Shown piece by piece: positions 7,831-15,094 of a DNA stretch of 17,730 nt. The stretch comes from an uncultured Parasutterella sp. GTDB lineage: Bacteria; Pseudomonadota; Gammaproteobacteria; Burkholderiales; Burkholderiaceae_F. The DNA lies in contig CAAFTZ010000139.1 of the NCBI GenBank assembly GCA_900766055.1, forward strand, positions 1 to 17,730. Direction: 5' to 3'. Below the pieces are notes generated by a model. That model ran no database searches. It saw nothing but the letters and a program-made list of their open reading frames with translations, and was not told where the DNA came from. The first letter of the stretch is position 1. Every line of letters begins with the position of its first letter. The position numbers and the translations under genes are program-made.

Positions 7831-7870
7831 TACTCCAAGAAAAAGTTTCGGTCTTTTTAAGGACTTAAAA

Positions 7871-9520
7871 ATGACAAAAATGCCCCTTTTTCCTTCTATC
7901 CTCGCTTTGGCATTGATCGGGTACTTCGGCGTTTCTCATGCAGCTCCGGCTCAAAATGATGCGAACTGTACCGCCTGTCACTCCAACATCGGCACACTGC
8001 ACACCGGTTCTAAACATGCAAACCTTCCGTGCGCAACCTGCCATGACGGTACTGCCGAACACTTGAAGAATCCTAAGACTCATCCGACCGTATCCATGAG
8101 TCCGCAGCAGTGCAGCAGCTGCCACCCGAATCAATTCGAAACGATGTACAAGGTTAATGATCATCGTATCGCCCGCGATTCTAAGAAGAATTTGAACAAC
8201 ATCTCTCCGGACCCCTTCTTTGATGAAGCGCTCGGAGCCCACGGCTTTGTGAAAGAGCACAATTTGCCGAGATCACACGCCTACGCAGCTGTCGACCAGT
8301 TTATTGCCGACCGCTCCTTCGGCGGCCGCTTCCAGCCGAAAGAAGGCTGGCTCTTCAGCGGTGATAACGGCGGTTTCTTCGGTGTTTGGGAAAAGATCGA
8401 CGACACGATCCCCGGCAACGCTCAGAAACCTCATAAGGCCGGTACTGCAGCTGCCGCCAACCCAGTTTGCTGGACTTGCAAATCCACAGACGTCATGATG
8501 GACTGGGCCTACTTAGGCGACCCGAATACCAAGGCTAAGTGGAGCCGTGCTTCCAATCCTGTCGATTTGGTTCACAACATCAATCATGCTCTGAACTGCA
8601 ACATGTGCCATGATCCGCACAGCGCTCAGCCGCGTATCGTCCGCGACGCTTTGATTCAGGCCATGACTCGTACCGACTACCCGACGCTTTATTCGGAATC
8701 GGCTAACAAGACTCCGATTGACGTTAAAGACATGGGTCTTCGCGGTTTTACTCGTAAGATCGCAATTCTCGGTAAGCCCGACAGTAAACTCATGTGCGCT
8801 CAGTGCCATGTTGAATATAACTGCAACCCGGGTACCGATCCTGCTACCGGTAAGCCGATCAAGATGGATGATCCTCGTACGAACCTCTTCCCGCTGGTGG
8901 ATGTCACTCGTATCGACGACTTCTACAAACATGCTTCTTTCAAGGACTTCAAGCACAATCAGACCGGCGCTCTTCTGACTAAGATGCAGCATCCGGATAC
9001 TGAAGTGTATTGGAACTCCAAGCATGACCGAATGGGTGTCGGCTGCGCCGCCTGCCATATGCCGAAGGTTAAAGATGCAAACGGCAACGTTTACACCTCT
9101 CACTGGGCTACTACGCCGCGTGCATATCTCCAGGAAACCTGTCTGCAGTGCCATAAGGACAAGACCGAAGCTCAGATGAACAAGGTTCTTGACTCTATGA
9201 ATGCTCACTACAACGGCAAACTTCGTGAAGCCGAAGCCTCCATGGGTCAGATGTTCATCGCTTTCAGACAGGCCAAGGACGCCGGTGTTGATCCTGCTGT
9301 TATCAAACAAGCTCAGGACCTTCACTCTGTTGCCCATACCAACTGGGAATGGTGGACCGCTTCCAACGGTTCTTGGTTCCACAATATGCCTCAGGCTAAA
9401 GAGTCCCTGGCTAAATCTGTGGCCGCCTCTCAGAAAGCAACAAAACTCCTTCGCGACGCTGTTGCCGCCAAAGTAGCAGCACAAGCTCAGCCTCAGGCAC
9501 AGCAGACCGCTCAGAAGTAA
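7871..9520 (+). CDS. Octaheme ammonia-forming cytochrome c nitrite reductase (NrfA/ONR type)
   Basis: A 549-residue exported cytochrome that should reduce nitrite to ammonium with six electrons in the periplasm. The signal peptide covers about residues 1-25 (to SHA-AP). Eight heme motifs are visible: C33TACH, C54ATCH, C81SSCH, C200WTCK, C243NMCH, C309AQCH, C392AACH and C424LQCH. The last five, led by the catalytic CxxCK (K204), follow pentaheme NrfA. The first three form an extra N-terminal domain, as in Thioalkalivibrio octaheme reductase. Active-site residues by alignment from memory are R134 (LPRSHAY), Y316 and H374; likely calcium ligands are E315, Y316, K371 and Q373. Y316-N-C318 mirrors the Tyr-Cys crosslink pair of that enzyme. 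A GTG at 7808 would add 21 residues before the signal peptide; ATG 7871 with AAGGA is preferred. Sulfite or hydroxylamine are possible alternative substrates. Confidence 0.92.
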   Translation: MTKMPLFPSILALALIGYFGVSHAAPAQNDANCTACHSNIGTLHTGSKHANLPCATCHDGTAEHLKNPKTHPTVSMSPQQCSSCHPNQFETMYKVNDHRIARDSKKNLNNISPDPFFDEALGAHGFVKEHNLPRSHAYAAVDQFIADRSFGGRFQPKEGWLFSGDNGGFFGVWEKIDDTIPGNAQKPHKAGTAAAANPVCWTCKSTDVMMDWAYLGDPNTKAKWSRASNPVDLVHNINHALNCNMCHDPHSAQPRIVRDALIQAMTRTDYPTLYSESANKTPIDVKDMGLRGFTRKIAILGKPDSKLMCAQCHVEYNCNPGTDPATGKPIKMDDPRTNLFPLVDVTRIDDFYKHASFKDFKHNQTGALLTKMQHPDTEVYWNSKHDRMGVGCAACHMPKVKDANGNVYTSHWATTPRAYLQETCLQCHKDKTEAQMNKVLDSMNAHYNGKLREAEASMGQMFIAFRQAKDAGVDPAVIKQAQDLHSVAHTNWEWWTASNGSWFHNMPQAKESLAKSVAASQKATKLLRDAVAAKVAAQAQPQAQQTAQK

Positions 9521-9535
9521 TTTGATCTAATCTTT

Positions 9536-9563
9536 CGTCAGACCGGCTGCGGCCGGTTTGACG
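9536..9563 (+). other. Intercistronic hairpin between the reductase and ccmI-like genes
   Basis: A 12-bp stem with one G-T pair: arms 9536-9547 (CGTCAGACCGGC) and 9552-9563 (GCCGGTTTGACG), loop TGCG. No T-run follows on either strand, so it is unlikely to be a simple terminator. It probably protects the 3' end of the reductase message or lowers read-through into the following gene. Confidence 0.6.
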
Positions 9564-9589
9564 GATAAACCTAAAAGCAGGAGTTGTGA

Positions 9590-10447
9590 ATGTCCTCCGA
9601 CCTCATCTTTTGGATCTGCGCCGCAGCACTACTTCTGCTTTTAGAAGTTTGTCTTTATATCGGTTTCCGTTCTTCTTCTAAAACGGAAGTTGAAAACACC
9701 GGCCTCAATCGCCTGGTTTATCAGGATCAATTCCAAACTCTGAATCAGGAGTTGGCCGAACACAAAATATCTAAAGCTGTCTACGACGCAGAGCTTTCCG
9801 AGCTTGAGGCCCGGGCAGTCGAGGAAACCGAAACTCCCAGCGTTGCATACCGCAATCTGGCTTGGATAAAGCCCGTTTCTGTTTTTCTTTTTCTCTTGAT
9901 TCCTTTAACCGCCGTCTTCCTTTATTTTGCTTGGGCCAATCCATCTCTGGTGGCTTATAAGGGAACACCGGAAGCGCTGGCAGCGGCTCAGCCTGCCGAC
10001 CGGATCGGACAGCTTAAAACTTTCCTTAAAGAAAGTCCTAAAGCGGTTCGTGCGTGGCTTGCGCTGGCAGATGAATACGGACGCGAAGGAGAGTACAAAG
10101 AGGCTGTAAATGCGATGAATGAGGCCTTTCACGTGTCTCCGAACGGAGTCGCTAAAACAGCTGATTATCGTGTTCAGCGCGCTGTCTTTGCTTTAGAAAC
10201 CTCGGATCCGATGCTCCGCTTTCAGGCGGTTTCAGATCTTGAACAGGCCGTTAAGCTGGAGCCCTCCAACATTCGAGCCCTTGAGCTCGGTGGAATCGTA
10301 GCTTACCAAACCGGTCAATACAGCAAAGCAGCCGAGTTTTGGCAGGAACTGCTTCTCTTGACGCCTCAAGACACTCCCGCTTACTCGCGGCTGCTCGATG
10401 CGATCTCAGATGCTAAGAACCGAGCTCAAATGAATTTCAAGTTCTAG
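9590..10447 (+). CDS. Second, shorter CcmI/NrfG-like TPR protein
   Basis: A 285-residue membrane protein paralogous to the ccmI product. It has helices at about residues 5-24 and 94-114 with the CcmI cytoplasmic loop between them (YQDQFQTLNQELAEHKISKAVYD). A periplasmic TPR region (about 135-280) follows. It lacks the C-terminal domain of the 458-residue CcmI. It starts 69 bases after the octaheme reductase gene, with a CAGGAG ribosome-binding site. In E. coli, NrfG, a TPR protein of this class, works with NrfE and NrfF to attach heme to the CxxCK motif of NrfA. By position this protein is a candidate for the same job, working with the general CcmF/CcmH. That function is inferred. Its stop codon shares CTAG with the stop of the opposing rlhA. 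Confidence 0.85.
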   Translation: MSSDLIFWICAAALLLLLEVCLYIGFRSSSKTEVENTGLNRLVYQDQFQTLNQELAEHKISKAVYDAELSELEARAVEETETPSVAYRNLAWIKPVSVFLFLLIPLTAVFLYFAWANPSLVAYKGTPEALAAAQPADRIGQLKTFLKESPKAVRAWLALADEYGREGEYKEAVNAMNEAFHVSPNGVAKTADYRVQRAVFALETSDPMLRFQAVSDLEQAVKLEPSNIRALELGGIVAYQTGQYSKAAEFWQELLLLTPQDTPAYSRLLDAISDAKNRAQMNFKF

Positions 10448-12312
10448 ACCTTTGTCGTTAAGGACATTTCGCAAGGTTTACAGTGGAAGTGAGCCGTGAG
10501 CTCAATTTTGCCGCTTCGAAGTTTCAGCGGTGTCGGTTTAATTTTCTCTCCGCGCAGCTTGCCTTGTTTCGGACAAATACTCAGTGCGTGACGAATGCAG
10601 TATCGGCAGCGCATGACTTCAGTTTCGCCCTTATGCTGTCCTTTCTCAAAGGCCGGTTCTGTCACTTGAGTTCCGTGCAATCGGTAGAACTCAAGCGCCT
10701 CCTTGTTCATGACGTTGCCGTGATAGTCCAGTTCCTTTACCGGGAAGACGGCGGAAGCGTCATCCTTTGCCTGGGAAAGAATTTCTCTTTTTTGAGAGCG
10801 ATCTTCTTCCAAGCGAGAGATCAGCTCTCTGCGAAGACCATTAAGTACTGATGCGCTCATGAAACCGGGATGGTCTCCCTCAATCCTGATATCGTCGGCA
10901 ACAAAGTCGGAAGAGCCGAGTTTGCCAAGGGCGCGGAGCACCTGTTCTTTCACAGTCTGCGGATTCTTGGCCTCCGGCAAAGCCTCTAAAAGAGAAACCT
11001 TCGATTGATGACCTTGGCCGTCGTCAGCGCGGATATCGATACCGTCTGGGCGGACGGAAGCTTCGATGCGGATCGGGATCTTTCTGAGCGCCGTCTCCGC
11101 GTTCATCCGTTTAAGCCAAGCCGCGTCTTTATTGCGCATCAGACGAAGACCTTCTTTCAAGCCGGTGATTCGGCAACAGGGTTCTCGCGTGAAGACTTCC
11201 CAAAGGCCGGTGTCTTTTTGCTCGGTACGATTGATCAGAAGCCCTGAGAGCTCGTCCGTGTCTGTAAAGAAGGTCAGGCCGTCGCCGTTATGCAATTCTT
11301 CCTTGGTTTTAACAAGGAAGGAGCGGTCATTGACTTTGACCACTTGACCGATAACGGCGCCGGAATTTTTCGGTGTGCTGAAGGCTTCCATATGGTCGCT
11401 GCGGCCGTTGACGAAATAGTCTGTTGCACCCCGGTTGAATGCGTTCTCGAGAGAGGGTTCAAAGTTAAATTCAACTTTTCCGTCGCTTTCAGCTTCAAAG
11501 TCCGGATGTTTTTCCAGCCACGCATCAAGCTCCCGACGGTAAAAAGCGGTCGTGTTTTTGACGTAAGTCAGATCTTTGTAGCGACCTTCAATCTTGAAAC
11601 TGCGAACACCGGCTTGGATGAGGGCATTGAGGTTGTGAGACTGATTGTTGTCTTTCAAGGAAAGAAGATGTTTGCCGCGGCTGATGGATTTGCCCTCCTC
11701 ATCAAAGAGGTCGAATGGAAGACGGCAGATTTGAGCGCAGTCGCCGCGGTTGGCACTGCGGCCTTTAAAGGCTTGGCTGGCGTAGCATTGGCCGCTGTAG
11801 CTGACGCAGAGCGCACCGTGAATAAAGAATTCAATTCTGGCGCTTTTCAGCGCTTCAGCCATCTCTTGGATCTGCCCCAAAGTCAGTTCACGAGCAGGGA
11901 CGATCTGAGAGAATCCGACGGATTCTAGAAACACGGCTTTTTCCGTGGTGCGGATATCGCACTGAGTGGATGCATGCAGCTGGATCGGCGGCAGATCGCA
12001 CATCAGCAGTCCCATGTCTTGAACGATCAGCGCATCAACGCCTGCGTTGTAAGCCTGATGGGCGAGCCTTACGGCCTCCGGCAGTTCCTCATCGGAAAAG
12101 ATTGTATTCAGTGCCATATAGACACGTCCGTTGAAACGGTGCGCGAAGGAAGCAAGACGCTCTATTTCCGACATGGAGTTCCCGGCATTGGCGCGGGCGC
12201 TGAAAAGCGGTCCGCCGATATAGACGGCATCAGCACCGTGTTTGAAGGCTTCGATGCCGATATCGCAGGTCTTGCAGGGAGCTAAAAGTTCCAGAGTTCG
12301 GGACGGTGTCAT
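10444..12312 (-). CDS. rlhA: 23S rRNA 5-hydroxycytidine C2501 synthase (U32 family)
   Basis: A 622-residue cytoplasmic U32-family protein. It matches E. coli RlhA (YdcP) in remembered landmark segments: HGADAVYIGGP, PIQLHASTQCDIRT, EFFIHGALCVSYSGQCYAS, GRSANRGDCAQICRLPF, GVRSFKIEGRYKDLTYVKN and the C-terminal CPKQGK plus CKPCEM. RlhA hydroxylates C2501 of 23S rRNA. Cysteines C169, C176, C192 and C196 lie in the region that holds an iron-sulfur cluster in other U32 members. The second half is the DUF3656-type domain, which distinguishes it from the shorter TrhP (about 450 residues). Older annotation would call it a collagenase-like peptidase. The ATG at 12312 has only a weak upstream purine run, and the terminator of the ankyrin gene lies directly upstream. 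Confidence 0.92.
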   Translation of the reverse strand: MTPSRTLELLAPCKTCDIGIEAFKHGADAVYIGGPLFSARANAGNSMSEIERLASFAHRFNGRVYMALNTIFSDEELPEAVRLAHQAYNAGVDALIVQDMGLLMCDLPPIQLHASTQCDIRTTEKAVFLESVGFSQIVPARELTLGQIQEMAEALKSARIEFFIHGALCVSYSGQCYASQAFKGRSANRGDCAQICRLPFDLFDEEGKSISRGKHLLSLKDNNQSHNLNALIQAGVRSFKIEGRYKDLTYVKNTTAFYRRELDAWLEKHPDFEAESDGKVEFNFEPSLENAFNRGATDYFVNGRSDHMEAFSTPKNSGAVIGQVVKVNDRSFLVKTKEELHNGDGLTFFTDTDELSGLLINRTEQKDTGLWEVFTREPCCRITGLKEGLRLMRNKDAAWLKRMNAETALRKIPIRIEASVRPDGIDIRADDGQGHQSKVSLLEALPEAKNPQTVKEQVLRALGKLGSSDFVADDIRIEGDHPGFMSASVLNGLRRELISRLEEDRSQKREILSQAKDDASAVFPVKELDYHGNVMNKEALEFYRLHGTQVTEPAFEKGQHKGETEVMRCRYCIRHALSICPKQGKLRGEKIKPTPLKLRSGKIELTAHFHCKPCEMSLTTKV

Positions 12313-12320
12313 GATTTCTT

Positions 12321-12348
12321 AAAAAATGGGCCCATCAAAAGATGGGCC
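12321..12348 (-). terminator. Intrinsic terminator after the ankyrin gene
   Basis: On the - strand, GGCCCATC-TTTT-GATGGGCC forms a perfect 8-bp stem with a 4-base loop. It is followed by CATTTTTT. It ends 8 bases before the rlhA start codon, so it separates ankyrin from rlhA or sets partial read-through. Confidence 0.88.
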
Positions 12349-12374
12349 GGAAGTCAAAAGTTTGTTTTACGAGA

Positions 12375-13022
12375 TTAACGGCAGTGATCGTATTTAAGCA
12401 GATTCTGTACTTCCGTCGAATTGTTGCGCTGTTTGGCGATGTCATACGGCGCGAGCTCATCGTTGGTACAGTAGTCTTTGCGAGCGCCGGCATTCAAAAG
12501 AAGTTTGACAGTGTCTGCATCCGCTTCTCTGGCCGCCATATAAAGAGGTGTGATGCCGCGAAGCGTTCTGGCATTTACATCCGCCCCTTTGCTGATCAAA
12601 TATTTGACCATCTCTTTATTGCCGGAAGTGGCGGCATAGTGCAGGGGAGACCAGTTTTTAGGATTGTTGACTGCGGCGCCGTGAGCAATTAACTTTTTCG
12701 CCACGTCGTTGTCTTTCAGGAAGATTGCGATCATCAGCGGTGTTTCTTTCAGCGTGTTGGGCTGATCGACCTTGATATTTTTCTGCTTAAGCAGCAGATC
12801 AATCACACTGTTTGCATTCTTGCGGATGGCAAGCATTAAAAGCGGTTCGCCGGCACCGCTGGAGGTGACGGTATTTGGGTCGAGACCTTTCGCAAGCAGA
12901 GGAGCTAAGGCGTCGGCATCGTTTTTAAATGTGGCATCCACGGCATCGTCGTATGTCGTTGCGAATGCGGAAACCGATAAAAGGCAGGAAGCGGCAAGTA
13001 AAGCTAATTTGCGGTACATCAT
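12375..13022 (-). CDS. Exported ankyrin-repeat protein
   Basis: A 215-residue protein with a signal peptide (YRKLALLAASCLLSVSAFA). About four to five ankyrin repeats follow, the clearest at about residues 122-188 (WSPLHYAATSGNKEMVKYLISKGADVN and the following copy starting GITPLYMAAREADADTVKLLLNAGA; each is a standard 33-residue unit). Ankyrin repeats bind protein partners; the partner here is unknown. Two cysteines near the C-terminus (DYC and DHC) could form a disulfide in the periplasm. The first ATG overlaps the tatD stop (ATGA), implying translational coupling; the second ATG, one codon on, is an alternative start. The tatD-ankyrin pairing is one I know from Burkholderiales. Confidence 0.85.
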   Translation of the reverse strand: MMYRKLALLAASCLLSVSAFATTYDDAVDATFKNDADALAPLLAKGLDPNTVTSSGAGEPLLMLAIRKNANSVIDLLLKQKNIKVDQPNTLKETPLMIAIFLKDNDVAKKLIAHGAAVNNPKNWSPLHYAATSGNKEMVKYLISKGADVNARTLRGITPLYMAAREADADTVKLLLNAGARKDYCTNDELAPYDIAKQRNNSTEVQNLLKYDHCR

Positions 13023-13795
13023 AGTAATTCAGCCCTGCTGAATAATCTGAAAAAGTTTTGGGTGGAATCTTCAGCTACTTTTTCGAGCGTCTCTCCCCGC
13101 AGAAAAGCGACCTTACGAGCAACGTAACGAACGTAGGAAGGTTCGTTGCGTTTTCCGCGGAACGGAATCGGAGCAAGGTAAGGACAATCAGTTTCTACGA
13201 GATAGCGATCGCTCGGAACCCAGGACGCGACTTCCTGAATCTGAGTTGCGTTCTTGAACGTGACGATACCCGAAAAAGAAAGATAGCCGCCGAGATCGAG
13301 CGCATCTTGAGCCATTTTCTTATCGCCCGTGAAGCAATGGAGCACAAAGCCTGTCGAACCTGCGTCGTGCTCTTTTAACAGACGAATCGTGTCTTCCTGT
13401 GCGTCACGAGAGTGGACAATTACCGGCAGATTTGCCAGTTTTGCGGCCTCGATGTGGCGGGCAAAACGCTCGAGCTGAGCATCGTAAGGCGCTTCCTCAT
13501 AGTAGTAATCCAAACCGCATTCGCCGATGGCAACGACTTTCTGTGGTTTAGTGAGTCCGACGAGTTCTTCGATGCTCGCTTCATGGTCGTCATCCTTGGT
13601 ACTCGGATGAACGCCGGCGGCGTACCAAACGTTTTTATGTGCATTGGCGAAATTTAAGCCCCGCTCGTAATCCTGAAGCGATGTGCCGGCGACCAAGGCG
13701 CCTCCGACTTCGGCCTCTTTCATGCGGGCAAAAACTTCGTCGATATCGAGCTGAAACTCAGCTCCGGCAATGTGAGAGTGTGAATCGATCAGCAT
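13019..13795 (-). CDS. TatD-family metal-dependent deoxyribonuclease
   Basis: A 258-residue amidohydrolase-fold protein. It shows the TatD/YcfH metal-site residues in order: H6 and H8 (IDSHSHI), E92 (AIGECGLDYYYE), H128 (VIVHSRDA), H153 (VLHCFTGD) and D203 (VETDCPYLAP), followed by the substrate-loop pattern FRGKRNEPSY. Family members are 3'-5' exonucleases or hydrolases in the cytoplasm. The exact paralogue (TatD, YcfH or YjjV) cannot be fixed by eye; FRGKRNEP fits the YcfH group best. The start is 1 base after the lpxH stop and the stop overlaps the ankyrin start, so it is co-translated within the - strand operon. Confidence 0.93.
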   Translation of the reverse strand: MLIDSHSHIAGAEFQLDIDEVFARMKEAEVGGALVAGTSLQDYERGLNFANAHKNVWYAAGVHPSTKDDDHEASIEELVGLTKPQKVVAIGECGLDYYYEEAPYDAQLERFARHIEAAKLANLPVIVHSRDAQEDTIRLLKEHDAGSTGFVLHCFTGDKKMAQDALDLGGYLSFSGIVTFKNATQIQEVASWVPSDRYLVETDCPYLAPIPFRGKRNEPSYVRYVARKVAFLRGETLEKVAEDSTQNFFRLFSRAELL

Positions 13796-13796
13796 T

Positions 13797-14585
13797 TCAG
13801 TCCAAATGTCCGAAATGAATATATCCGTTCTCGAAGCTCAGGTAGCCGCCGCGGGAACGACCGTTTTCGAAATCCCAGTCAGGCAGTACCCAGCGGTCGA
13901 AACGCGAGTCTTCATTGACGTGCGTATGGTGTGCAGGACGGTGGGTATGTCCGTGAATAATGATTTTAGTTCTATATTGTCGCACGGAACGGGCGACGTC
14001 ATTGACGACGACATCCATGGCTTCCTTGCTTTTTTCTTGGTTGTCATAGGCGCTCTGATTGCGCAGGCCTCCGGCCAAAGCGATACGGTGTTCAAGTTTT
14101 TCACCGAGGATCTGACGCTGGACATCGGGGCTGCGCAGGGTCGCACGGAACTGCTGATATTCAGGATCAAGCGTGCACCACATATCGCCGTGGGACAAAA
14201 GGATATGATCAAATCCGACTTGAACCGGAATCGGGTCTGCAATGAGCTGAGCACCGGTGGCTGCGGTAAAACCTTTACCGAGCAGAAAATCGCGGTTTCC
14301 GTGCATCACATAGATGCGGTGCCCGTTGAGGAAGAAAGCTTTGAGGGCTTCCAAAATGTCGGCATAGGCCGGAGCATGATCGTCTCCGGCCCAGAATTCG
14401 AAGAGGTCTCCGAGGATGACGAGCTCGGAGAAACGAGCGGCGTCGTTTTTGAGGAACTTGAAAAAGGCCTCCTTAGTCGCCGGTTTATCAGCGGCTAAAT
14501 GCAAATCTGCGATAAAGACGGGATTTTGCAGAGGAGGAATTTTGGAGAGACAGCTCTCAGCAGGAACAACGCCGTTGAATGACAC
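13797..14585 (-). CDS. lpxH: UDP-2,3-diacylglucosamine diphosphatase LpxH
   Basis: LpxH hydrolyses UDP-2,3-diacylglucosamine to lipid X, the fourth step of lipid A synthesis, at the inner membrane surface. The 262-residue protein has the metallophosphoesterase motifs in order: D27 and H29 (FIADLHL), D60 (ILGDLFEFWAGDD), N97 (HGNRDF), H132 (LSHGD) and H211/H213 (HGHTHRP). The DLFEFWAGDD form is characteristic of LpxH. The start is GTG at 14585, directly after the ppiB stop, with GAGG 8 bases upstream. It gives an N-terminal extension of about 20 residues compared with E. coli LpxH, which begins close to the FIADLHL motif. No in-frame ATG offers a shorter start. The gene implies a lipopolysaccharide-bearing outer membrane. 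Confidence 0.95.
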   Translation of the reverse strand: MSFNGVVPAESCLSKIPPLQNPVFIADLHLAADKPATKEAFFKFLKNDAARFSELVILGDLFEFWAGDDHAPAYADILEALKAFFLNGHRIYVMHGNRDFLLGKGFTAATGAQLIADPIPVQVGFDHILLSHGDMWCTLDPEYQQFRATLRSPDVQRQILGEKLEHRIALAGGLRNQSAYDNQEKSKEAMDVVVNDVARSVRQYRTKIIIHGHTHRPAHHTHVNEDSRFDRWVLPDWDFENGRSRGGYLSFENGYIHFGHLD

Positions 14586-15077
14586 TTAGATAACCTCAGC
14601 TTTTTCGATAACGACATCTTCGGTCGGGACATCGTCATACCAACCGACTCTACCGGTGCGGACTTTAGCGATCTTGTCGACGACCTCCTGGCCGGCAACC
14701 ACTTTACCGAATACGGCATAGCCCCAGCCCTGCATAGTTTCGCTCTTGAAGTCGAGGAACTTGTTGTCGGCGACGTTGATAAAGAACTGAGCGCTGGCAG
14801 AGTGCGGGTCATTGGTACGAGCCATAGCTATGGTGTACTTTTCGTTGGACAAGCCGTTGTTGGCTTCGTTTTTGATCGGATCGCGTGTGTCGACTTCGTC
14901 CATGCCGGGCTTGAAGCCGCCGCCCTGAATCATGAAGCCGGGGATGACGCGGTGGAAAATCAGGCCGTTGTAGTGGCCGTCTTTGACATATTGTTCGAAG
15001 TTAGAAGCCGTGACAGGCGCATTCTTGTAATCGAGTTCGATATCGATAGTGCCGAAATTTGTAGTTAAACGAATCAT
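14586..15077 (-). CDS. ppiB: Cytoplasmic cyclophilin-type peptidyl-prolyl isomerase
   Basis: A 163-residue cyclophilin with no signal peptide, close to E. coli PpiB (164 residues). Catalytic and pocket residues are visible: R43, F48 and Q51 in IFHRVIPGFMIQGGG, the MARTNDPHSASAQFFINV strand, and GWGYAVFGKV. It speeds proline isomerisation in cytosolic proteins. It is separated by 17 bases from the upstream exported cyclophilin, has an AGGAAAAAG ribosome-binding site, and abuts lpxH with no gap. The cyclophilin pair next to lpxH is an arrangement I know from Burkholderiales. Confidence 0.95.
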   Translation of the reverse strand: MIRLTTNFGTIDIELDYKNAPVTASNFEQYVKDGHYNGLIFHRVIPGFMIQGGGFKPGMDEVDTRDPIKNEANNGLSNEKYTIAMARTNDPHSASAQFFINVADNKFLDFKSETMQGWGYAVFGKVVAGQEVVDKIAKVRTGRVGWYDDVPTEDVVIEKAEVI

Positions 15078-15094
15078 TTCTTTTTCCTAAAAAA

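Larger units (their letters stand above)
7604..7870. promoter_or_regulatory. Divergent intergenic region between ppiC and the nitrite reductase gene
   Basis: 267 bases with no gene I can support. It must hold the promoters of both flanking genes. Three ordered elements are visible: an inverted repeat at 7683-7699, a NarL/NarP-like heptamer cluster at 7720-7758, and an inverted repeat at 7807-7830. A possible core promoter reading towards the reductase is TTGTCC (7713-7718), 17 bases, TACAAG (7736-7741); four of six bases match in each box. No convincing TTGAT-N4-ATCAA FNR box was found. The reductase ribosome-binding site AAGGA is at 7859-7863. Confidence 0.55.

Noticed and set aside
7808..7870. 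GTG start giving the reductase 21 more residues
   Set aside because: It would place a charged stretch before the signal peptide and starts inside the inverted repeat; ATG 7871 has a good ribosome-binding site.
7604..7870. FNR box upstream of the reductase
   Set aside because: Searched by eye for TTGAT-N4-ATCAA and close variants; none found.
8513..9484. 323-codon antisense open frame inside the octaheme reductase gene
   Set aside because: It is the mirror of a strongly supported cytochrome gene and shows no family motif; long shadows are common opposite such codon use.
9536..9563. Intrinsic terminator after the reductase
   Set aside because: The stem is strong but no T-run follows on either strand, and the next gene is 26 bases away; kept as an intercistronic hairpin.
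11290..11928. 212-codon + strand open frame opposite rlhA
   Set aside because: Antisense shadow of a well matched U32-family gene.
13806..14498. 230-codon + strand open frame opposite lpxH
   Set aside because: It lies entirely antisense to lpxH, whose catalytic motifs are all intact.
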